Assembly: GCA_945946715.1 (NCBI GenBank)
Contig: CAMEWU010000139.1
Location: 1-6,397 of the forward strand
DNA: 6,397 nucleotides
Reading direction: 5' to 3'
From: an uncultured Clostridium sp.
GTDB lineage: Bacteria; Bacillota; Clostridia; Lachnospirales; Lachnospiraceae
The notes under the pieces were generated by a model. It was not told the DNA's origin and ran no database searches. It saw nothing but the letters and a program-made list of their open reading frames with translations. Positions 1-5,113 of this stretch are shown piece after piece (positions within the stretch are counted from its first letter, which is position 1; every line of letters starts with the position of its first letter). Both the position numbers and the translations under genes were made by a program.

Positions 1-7
1 CTTTTCT

Positions 8-226
8 TTATAAAAATATCTGGCAGTCCGGTTCCACTTTCTTACAAGCCTTGGTAACTGCCTGCATTACTGTGTCCACATCTGCACCCTCATCAAATTC
101 TACCTTTATCTTCTGTGTCATAAAGCTGACGGTTGCATCAGCTACACCTGCTGTTGCCTTAGCTGCATCCTCCATTTTCAAAGCACAATTTGCACAATCT
201 ACTTCAATCTTATATGTCTTTTTCAT
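8..226 (-). CDS. Small heavy-metal-associated (HMA) domain protein, probably Zn/Cd-binding
   Basis: This is a 72-residue single-domain HMA (ferredoxin-like fold) protein, a soluble metal chaperone or detached metal-binding domain. The metal loop lies near the N terminus and reads VDCANCALKMEDA, with the CxxC pair that binds the metal. The Asp just before the first Cys (DCANC) is typical of HMA domains of Zn/Cd/Pb ATPases such as ZntA and CadA, whereas copper chaperones usually have MTCxxC; a Zn/Cd preference is therefore inferred. One further Cys sits in the middle (KACKK) and one near the C terminus (PDCQ). I chose the second ATG (226-224) because the ribosome binding site AAGGAG is 8 nt before it but only 2 nt before the upstream in-frame ATG at 232. 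It follows the ArsR gene after 56 nt on the same strand, presumably co-transcribed. The stop is TAA at 10-8, just before the window edge. A P-type ATPase gene downstream is expected from similar operons but cannot be seen. Confidence 0.87.
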   Translation of the reverse strand: MKKTYKIEVDCANCALKMEDAAKATAGVADATVSFMTQKIKVEFDEGADVDTVMQAVTKACKKVEPDCQIFL

Positions 227-234
227 AATCATCG

Positions 235-240
235 CTCCTT
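235..240 (-). promoter_or_regulatory. Ribosome binding site deciding the HMA gene start
   Basis: On the minus strand AAGGAG is followed by CG, then ATG ATT ATG. The spacing is 2 nt to the first ATG (232-230) and 8 nt to the second (226-224). Only the second spacing is normal, so translation very likely starts with MKKTYK rather than MIMKK. Confidence 0.8.
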
Positions 241-282
241 ATTTTATCATCTTCTTACTTCTACTTTATACAAACACTCTGC

Positions 283-630
283 CTATTCTTCTACATGCTC
301 CATACCCATTTCCATAATATGATATACATGGTCGTCATCTAATGCATAAAAGATGCTCTTACCTTCCCGACGGAATTTCACCAGTTTAGCATCCTTAAGG
401 ATTCGCAATTGATGACTAACAGATGACTGGCTCATATTCAAAACCTCTGCTATATCTCCTACACATAATTCATTCCCAAATAGTGCATATAAAATGCGAA
501 TTCTGGTAGAATCACCAAATACTTTAAATAACTCTGCCACTTCATAAAGAACTTCTTCCGGTGGCTGGTTGTTTACTAACTTCTCCAACATCTCAGAATT
601 TAATTTGTTCTGTTCCTGATTTGACTCCAT
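283..630 (-). CDS. ArsR/SmtB-family metal-sensing transcriptional repressor (alpha-5 Zn-site type)
   Basis: This 115-residue winged-helix repressor is expected to bind operator DNA as a metal-free dimer and to release it when metal binds. The recognition-helix region SQSSVSHQLRILKDAKLV (about residues 67-84) and the wing FRREGKSIFYAL (86-97) are textbook ArsR family. ELCVGDIA (54-61) matches the same segment of cyanobacterial SmtB. At the C terminus Asp99, His101, His112 and Glu115 have the spacing D-x-H-(10)-H-x-x-E. This is the SmtB/CzrA alpha-5 inter-subunit site (Asp104, His106, His117', Glu120' in SmtB) and points to Zn(II) sensing, perhaps also Co or Cd. Cys56 is the only cysteine, so a CadC-like thiolate site is excluded. 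Glu115 is the final residue, so the site is complete. AAAGGAGG lies 5 nt before the ATG. It heads an operon with the HMA gene and is probably autoregulated through the operator overlapping its promoter. Confidence 0.95.
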   Translation of the reverse strand: MESNQEQNKLNSEMLEKLVNNQPPEEVLYEVAELFKVFGDSTRIRILYALFGNELCVGDIAEVLNMSQSSVSHQLRILKDAKLVKFRREGKSIFYALDDDHVYHIMEMGMEHVEE

Positions 631-659
631 AATACCCTCCTTTATGATGATTATTTTAT

Positions 660-697
660 CATATGTTCATTCGTTCATATGAATAATAACGCATATG
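660..697. promoter_or_regulatory. Probable ArsR-type metal operator: three CATATG repeats in 16-bp phase
   Basis: Three copies of the palindromic hexamer CATATG begin at 660, 676 and 692, each exactly 16 bp after the last. The middle copy is the core of a perfect 10-bp palindrome, TTCATATGAA (674-683), touching the -10 box and the expected start of transcription. The right copy lies in the promoter spacer and the left one just downstream of the start. TGAA/TTCA half-sites in AT-rich flanks are characteristic of SmtB/CzrA operators, and a repressor here would block RNA polymerase. The arrangement is not the standard 12-2-12 inverted repeat, so the exact binding register is an inference. Confidence 0.65.
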
Positions 698-711
698 TAT
701 ACTCTTGTCAA
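683..711 (-). promoter_or_regulatory. Sigma-A-type promoter of the ArsR/HMA operon
   Basis: On the minus strand a perfect -35 box TTGACA (711-706) is followed by exactly 17 nt and then the -10 box TATTAT (688-683), one mismatch from consensus. Transcription should start near 676, leaving a leader of about 45 nt that holds the AAAGGAGG ribosome binding site at 643-636. The promoter overlaps the CATATG repeats proposed as the operator. Confidence 0.85.
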
Positions 712-733
712 TAGTTATTAACCTAGAAAATAA

Positions 734-1948
734 TTATAAATATTCAGTTGCAAATTGTAGCTTAGTTACACAGAATTCCGAATTCTTAGAATATATGTAG
801 TAACAACAATCTTTCGTGGAAAGAACAATGCATTTCCCTTTTCCACGATAATTGTACTCCGTTTGAACGGATTCCAGATTTCGATTTAAAAATTCCAAGT
901 GTACAGTGTCACCAACCGTCAGTACATACTTCTCTGCATCATGTGTCAGTCTTCCCTTTCCCACCTTTACAAAACCTTTTTCGTTTGGTAAGGCTTCCAC
1001 TTCAACTTCTACATCCAAGCTATAGGTTCCTGCCTCAATTTCCTGTATCACCTGTTGCCGTTCCCATTCATACCAGTTTGGAATATGAATGGTCTGTCCA
1101 TGAGTATCCACCAGTCTGCCATAGGTATCCAGCTTCCACCGACTGCCACACGCATCACAATATAGAATACTGCCACTGCTTTTCATCGTATGCTGTTTGT
1201 AGCAGTCCAAACACTGATACAGCGGTTTTTGCAAGCCCTCTGCCCGTTTGGAGTCTTTGATTTCTATTTTCTGCTCCCACTGCCAACGATATTCATCATA
1301 TGCCAGTTTTTCTTCCACTTTCTGTTGTATTTCAAATGGGGATAATTTCTGAATCTCATCCGGAGAATACAAGTATTCTAAAGTCGCTTCCATTCTTGTC
1401 TTTCGGGTATGTTCTTCATCCCAAAACGGGTTTGCCAGATAACTTCCATGTACAGAAAGAGTAACAACCGGAACACCCAGATGTTTTATCAGTCTCCCCA
1501 TATTCTTTGGTATCTGCGAGGTTGTGCCGGCATTGCTGTGTCTGGATTCCGGGAACAACACTACTGTTTGTTTCAGATGAAATAAGCTGTATCGTATATT
1601 TTTCATAACCGACACATCCGGTACATAACGGCGTTTACCAATACATCCACCATTGCGATACAGCCATTTACCAAAAGCCGCAAACCCTTCCATATCCGAT
1701 ACATAATTTGCTCTATTAGGAAACAATGCCAATGGTGCAATATAATAGTCTGAAAACCCTTGGTGCGTAGAAAGCACCAGATAAGGCGATTTTACTCCCT
1801 TCATTCCTTTTTTATGTATCTTCAAATGAAACCGTCTTGTTAATAGAAAAGAACCAATCCATAGCGGTGGCATTAAAATAGGATTCTGCTTTATTGGTTT
1901 TTGCGACATATTAAAAGGAGTCATATCCTTTTCTTTATTATTTAACAT
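734..1948 (-). CDS. PlsC-like lysophospholipid acyltransferase family protein with C-terminal zinc ribbon
   Basis: This 404-residue protein has an N-terminal glycerolipid acyltransferase domain (about 25-215). Motif I is HQGFSD (62-67, the catalytic H-x4-D). A motif II-like segment is GGCIGKRRYVPD (100-111). Motif III is FPESRHS (132-138), departing from the common FPEGTRS. VPVV (159-162) fits motif IV. The family transfers acyl groups from acyl-ACP or acyl-CoA to lysophosphatidic acid or related acceptors at the inner membrane face. Residues 246-267 then form a zinc ribbon (Cys246, Cys249, Cys264, Cys267), followed by a beta-rich tail of about 100 residues that I cannot assign. The protein is much longer than a typical PlsC (about 200-250 residues). 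Motif III divergence and the extra domains make the substrate uncertain, so I give no plsC symbol. GGAG lies 8 nt before the ATG; the gene begins 15 nt after the HAD stop and is last of four in the putative operon. Confidence 0.85.
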   Translation of the reverse strand: MLNNKEKDMTPFNMSQKPIKQNPILMPPLWIGSFLLTRRFHLKIHKKGMKGVKSPYLVLSTHQGFSDYYIAPLALFPNRANYVSDMEGFAAFGKWLYRNGGCIGKRRYVPDVSVMKNIRYSLFHLKQTVVLFPESRHSNAGTTSQIPKNMGRLIKHLGVPVVTLSVHGSYLANPFWDEEHTRKTRMEATLEYLYSPDEIQKLSPFEIQQKVEEKLAYDEYRWQWEQKIEIKDSKRAEGLQKPLYQCLDCYKQHTMKSSGSILYCDACGSRWKLDTYGRLVDTHGQTIHIPNWYEWERQQVIQEIEAGTYSLDVEVEVEALPNEKGFVKVGKGRLTHDAEKYVLTVGDTVHLEFLNRNLESVQTEYNYRGKGKCIVLSTKDCCYYIYSKNSEFCVTKLQFATEYL

Positions 1949-1963
1949 ATTATACTCTCCACA

Positions 1964-2614
1964 CTATCCAAAATACTCTAGCAACCCTTTCAGGCTATCC
2001 AGCTTTCGGGTCAACATCTTCTCCACTTCACTATCCGGCTGGGTCTGATCCGGTATCATAATAACCTTACACCCTGCCCGATATGCCGATAGCACCCCAT
2101 TAGGAGAATCTTCTACTGCATAAGCATCTTTCGGTTCTACAGAAAGTTCTTTACATGCATACAGATAAATATCCGGTGCCGGTTTTCCCTGCTCTACCAT
2201 AGTCGCACAAATCAGATGGTCGAAATATGTGAATAATCCTGTTTCCTGTAAATACATTTTTGTCCGCTCTAAATCCGTTGCAGTAACAATTGCCAGATGA
2301 TGTCCCTGCTCCTTTAATCCTGCCAGTGTTTCTTTTGCAAATGGCTTTAATGGAATTCCATGTGCCTTCAATTCCTGATTCATCAGCTCCATCCGTCTCT
2401 TCCGAATCTGCGGATATGCATCCTCATTTCCAAAATAACGCTGAATCTGTTGCATAGCAAAAGGACGTCCCATGCTCCGCATAGCAAGTGCCTGAGAATC
2501 TGTCATGTGATAACCACAGTCTTCAGCCGCCTGCTTCCAGTACTTCCGATACAATTTTTCTGTATCCAGAATCGTACCATCCATATCAAAGAAAATGGTC
2601 TGCTGCTTTATCAC
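1964..2614 (-). CDS. HAD-superfamily hydrolase, beta-phosphoglucomutase-like subfamily
   Basis: This 216-residue protein has all four HAD motifs: DMDGT (10-14) with nucleophile Asp10 and acid/base Asp12, VTATD (110-114) with motif II Thr111, GKPAPD (143-148) with Lys144, and VEDSPNG (167-173) with the Mg-binding acidic pair. The segment between motifs I and II is a helical cap of the C1 type, as in phosphoglycolate phosphatases, beta-phosphoglucomutases and sugar-phosphate phosphatases. It should be a cytoplasmic Mg-dependent phosphatase or mutase; the substrate cannot be read from sequence. The start is GTG at 2614-2612, chosen because AAGGAG lies 7 nt upstream and the first motif leaves no room for a later start. 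The first 29 nt overlap the 3' end of the fliB-like gene in another frame, suggesting coupled translation. The next gene follows after 15 nt. Confidence 0.92.
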   Translation of the reverse strand: MIKQQTIFFDMDGTILDTEKLYRKYWKQAAEDCGYHMTDSQALAMRSMGRPFAMQQIQRYFGNEDAYPQIRKRRMELMNQELKAHGIPLKPFAKETLAGLKEQGHHLAIVTATDLERTKMYLQETGLFTYFDHLICATMVEQGKPAPDIYLYACKELSVEPKDAYAVEDSPNGVLSAYRAGCKVIMIPDQTQPDSEVEKMLTRKLDSLKGLLEYFG

Positions 2615-3782
2615 AATCTGTCTCCTTTCTCAAAATCTGAATTAAGGTGTCTACGGACATACACGTTTCCTGCCAGCACAGTTCGGTAAAAGCTTCCATA
2701 TTCTCTGTACAGTATTCGATTTCCTTGGAATACCACTTTGCATTCTGTATCCGGGTCCATAACGTGAATCTTCCTTCCCTTTTATAAGATTCTATGTCCA
2801 TAAGTTCCAGTACTAATTCACTTACAATCACAAACTTTATCTTTCCTAACAGATCTCCATCAAACAACGATTCTATAAAATACCGATAGAGCAGATACAT
2901 GGCAAATTGTTCATACTCATAACACCACTTGGAATGTACCTGCCGAAATTCTTTCCTATCAGCCATTATTTCCGAAAGGTTTCGAATTAACGTTTGCATA
3001 TATGCCGGCCAGGTATCATCCAAAGACTCCATCTGTTTGTAGATATTTAAAATAGACAGAAGGGCATGAACTGCCGTTCCATCATCGTCTTCCTTCTGTC
3101 CACAGATGACCTCTGCCTGCTGCCATGCACGGTACATTGCCTCCTGATTTTTATAAACTCCGGATAGAAATTGAACATTTTCAAAATCATCCTGATCCCA
3201 GGCTGCCTGTAATTCTTCTCCATACTGCAATAATAAAATCAGTCGTGCCTCCCACTCCATATCGGAATTCTGTACGATTCCATAGGCAGTTTCTCTGGCT
3301 TCTAAAAGCAATTCTATATATCGTTGTTCTTCTTCCTCTGCCGGTTGCACACAAGTATCATGGTCCATTTCTTCCTCTAGGATAAAATCAAGGGGCTGGT
3401 CTGATTGAAACAACAGCCGACCTGCCTCCTCACAGCAAAGCCCTAAACCAACCTCTGTATAATCTCCAAACCACTGATAATGTCTTGGATGTTCCCGACA
3501 GATATCACATAGAATGTCTTCTCCCTGTTCCAGAATCAAGTCACATAAATTCTCCTGATTCAAAAATGGACAACGTCTTCCCTCTCGGAGATTAAAATAT
3601 ATTTCTTCTTCTGTTTCCGTAATATTATCTTTTATCCGCTGTCCCAGTTCACCCTGAATGGAATGATATTTTTCTGCCGTAGCTTCGTCGATTTCAATTT
3701 CCCAACCGGCACAGCAGGTATCCTGACAGGCAGAACCGATACACTTAAAACTATCATAAAACTTAGGTTTTCTGATTCTCAT
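2586..3782 (-). CDS. fliB: FliB-family protein (annotated family: flagellin lysine-N-methylase)
   Basis: The 398-residue protein has the hallmark N terminus of the FliB family: residues 6-32 contain FYDSFKCIGSACQDTCC and GWEIEID, with Cys14, Cys19, Cys23 and Cys24. Further cysteines follow at 71, 80, 92, 95 (CDICREHPRH), 116 and 117 (LGLCCEEA). Such a cluster suggests a metal or iron-sulfur centre. The remaining C-terminal part (about 130-398) is mostly acidic and helical and I recognise no other domain. In Salmonella FliB methylates lysines of flagellin. Here no flagellar gene is in view: it lies 31 nt after a CDF transporter gene and overlaps a HAD gene by 29 nt. Clostridial members may therefore have other protein substrates; that is inference. 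The ATG follows AAGGAG at a rather long 12 nt, but the family N terminus (MRIRKPKFYDSF) supports it. The symbol reflects family membership only. Confidence 0.85.
   Translation of the reverse strand: MRIRKPKFYDSFKCIGSACQDTCCAGWEIEIDEATAEKYHSIQGELGQRIKDNITETEEEIYFNLREGRRCPFLNQENLCDLILEQGEDILCDICREHPRHYQWFGDYTEVGLGLCCEEAGRLLFQSDQPLDFILEEEMDHDTCVQPAEEEEQRYIELLLEARETAYGIVQNSDMEWEARLILLLQYGEELQAAWDQDDFENVQFLSGVYKNQEAMYRAWQQAEVICGQKEDDDGTAVHALLSILNIYKQMESLDDTWPAYMQTLIRNLSEIMADRKEFRQVHSKWCYEYEQFAMYLLYRYFIESLFDGDLLGKIKFVIVSELVLELMDIESYKREGRFTLWTRIQNAKWYSKEIEYCTENMEAFTELCWQETCMSVDTLIQILRKETDCDKAADHFL
2622..2627 (-). promoter_or_regulatory. Ribosome binding site inside the fliB-like gene, supporting a GTG start
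   Basis: On the minus strand AAGGAG is followed by 7 nt and then GTG (2614-2612). It lies within the last codons of the FliB-family gene. There is no in-frame ATG nearby that would keep the complete DMDGT motif, so this site decides the GTG start. Confidence 0.8.
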
Positions 3783-3813
3783 GAATGGTTATTGCTCCTT
3801 TCCATGAGTTGAT

Positions 3814-5010
3814 TTATGACTCTGATTCCTTAGAATGAGGCAGAGCTGCATAGCTTTTATCTATGGTGATTACACACTGATATCCCGGATACTCTGCTGA
3901 TACCATTTTTTGAATCCGTTCTTTTACTTCCTTATCCGTCAAATAAAATTCATGTGGAACCACACAGTCAAAAATCATATTTGTATGGCTGATACCAGGC
4001 ACCATTCGTAAATCATGGATTGTCATCTGTTCATTGATTGTCTTTACCTGCTTACTCAGCCAACTTCTGATATTCCCTACTGTTTCATCACTGGTAACAA
4101 TTGGGTCATAATGAATAATCATATTTAAATTGTCATTTTCCAAAAAATCCTTCTCGATGTTATCAATGATATCATGACATTTCAACACATCTTCCTCTGC
4201 TGCCATCTCCACATGCACACTGGCAAATAACCGTCCCGGACCATAATCATGAACCATTAAATCATGAGTGCCAAGTACCCCATCATAAGACATAATTTTT
4301 TTCTGAATCATATCTACCAAAGCCGGGTCCGGTGCCTTTCCAAGCAAAGGGTCTAATGTATCTTTTACCAAGCCAAAACCACTATATATAATAAATAGTG
4401 CTACCAAAAGACCCATCCAGCCATCTAAATTGAGATTTGTATAATGAGATACAATTGCAGCAATTAAAACTGCTCCGGTGCTGATAACATCGTTCCGGCT
4501 GTCCGCTGCTGTTGCTATTAATGTTTCAGACGAAATAGTTTTTCCTATCCGACGATTAAAGACTGCCATCCATAATTTCACCAAAATGGAACCCACTAAG
4601 ATACCAGCCAGAATCCAACTAAATTCTACCGGTTCCGGATTTCGTACCTTCTGGAAACTGGTACGTAACAATTCTACACCAATTACCATAATCAATACCG
4701 CTACCAGAAGCCCGGCCAGATACTCATATCTGGCATGTCCATAAGGATGATCCGTATCTGCCGGTTTGCTTCCCATTTTAAATCCAAGGAGACTGATAAT
4801 ATTCGAAGAAGCATCTGATAAATTATTGATGGCATCTGCAGAAATGGATACACTGCCGGACAACATACCAATCAAAAATTTACTAACGAACAATAACACA
4901 TTACAAAAAATGCCGACCCAGCCTGCCATTTTTCCATAGGCTCCCCGCACATTCAAATCCTGAACATTCTCATAATCCTTTATAAACCATCGAATTAGTA
5001 ACCCTGTCAT
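3814..5010 (-). CDS. Cation diffusion facilitator (CDF) transporter, Mn-type metal site, doubled cytoplasmic domain
   Basis: This 398-residue CDF-family exporter should move divalent metal out of the cytosol in exchange for protons. About six membrane segments are visible at roughly 31-50, 54-76, 98-116, 131-150, 164-188 and 196-214. The transport site is Asn62-x3-Asp66 in TM2 (DAINNLSDAS) and Asp170-x3-Asp174 in TM5 (DSRND). Zinc CDFs such as YiiP carry His-x3-Asp in TM5, so an all-Asp/Asn site fits the manganese-type clade. The family segment DTDHPYGHARYE (85-96) follows TM2. The cytoplasmic part appears duplicated: about 248-303 (THDLMVHDY to IIHYD) and about 331-385 (IHDLRMVPG to ITID), the second having few of the metal-binding histidines. 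This explains about 100 residues beyond the usual 300. It is first in the four-gene set, with its own promoter upstream and a leader of about 32 nt; GAGG lies 8 nt before the ATG. Confidence 0.93.
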   Translation of the reverse strand: MTGLLIRWFIKDYENVQDLNVRGAYGKMAGWVGIFCNVLLFVSKFLIGMLSGSVSISADAINNLSDASSNIISLLGFKMGSKPADTDHPYGHARYEYLAGLLVAVLIMVIGVELLRTSFQKVRNPEPVEFSWILAGILVGSILVKLWMAVFNRRIGKTISSETLIATAADSRNDVISTGAVLIAAIVSHYTNLNLDGWMGLLVALFIIYSGFGLVKDTLDPLLGKAPDPALVDMIQKKIMSYDGVLGTHDLMVHDYGPGRLFASVHVEMAAEEDVLKCHDIIDNIEKDFLENDNLNMIIHYDPIVTSDETVGNIRSWLSKQVKTINEQMTIHDLRMVPGISHTNMIFDCVVPHEFYLTDKEVKERIQKMVSAEYPGYQCVITIDKSYAALPHSKESES

Positions 5011-5048
5011 ACCATTTCCCTCTTTATCACATCAAATGTAGTCCTACC

Positions 5049-5077
5049 ATTATAGCCCAATTCTCTTTATGATGCAA
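5049..5077 (-). promoter_or_regulatory. Promoter of the CDF-fliB-HAD-acyltransferase set
   Basis: On the minus strand a perfect -10 box TATAAT (5054-5049) is preceded, at exactly 17 nt, by TTGCAT (5077-5072), a weak -35 with only the TTG matching consensus by position. Transcription should start near 5042, about 32 nt before the CDF start codon. A weak -35 may mean that an activator helps or that expression is modest. The leader is too short for a Mn riboswitch. Confidence 0.65.
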
Positions 5078-5094
5078 TGGTTTTCCCCTCTAAT

Positions 5095-5113
5095 TTTGGT
5101 TCGTTCAACCAAA
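5095..5113 (-). terminator. Stem-loop at the end of the ECF gene, possible weak terminator
   Basis: TTTGGTT (5095-5101) and AACCAAA (5107-5113) form a perfect 7-bp stem with a 5-nt loop, and the stem can extend past one mismatch. The TGA stop codon (5107-5105) lies inside it. On the minus strand the stem is not followed by a run of U, so it is a poor intrinsic terminator for the ECF gene; it could instead protect the 3' end of the transcript. Some read-through into the CDF gene is possible. Confidence 0.35.

Noticed and set aside
227..232. Start of the HMA gene at the first ATG (232)
   Set aside because: Only 2 nt separate it from the AAGGAG ribosome binding site; the ATG at 226 has normal 8-nt spacing.
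457..471. CadC/ArsR-type cysteine metal site at the ELCVGD motif
   Set aside because: There is a glycine where CadC and ArsR have the second cysteine, and no other cysteine in the protein.
239..662. Exact 12-bp repeat TTATTTTATCAT at 239-250 and 651-662, ahead of both genes of the metal operon
   Set aside because: Very AT-rich and short; two chance copies in AT-rich leaders are plausible and no palindrome is involved.
943..1260. Plus-strand open frame antisense to the acyltransferase
   Set aside because: It lacks recognisable domains and lies wholly opposite a gene with clear motifs; its composition looks like a shadow frame. The same applies to plus-strand frames at 51-317, 2360-2689, 3125-3385, 4478-4744, 5375-5692 and 5758-5988.
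5011..5104. Mn riboswitch (yybP-ykoY type) ahead of the CDF gene
   Set aside because: The predicted leader is only about 32 nt and the whole gap 94 nt including the promoter, too short for that aptamer; no matching fold was seen.
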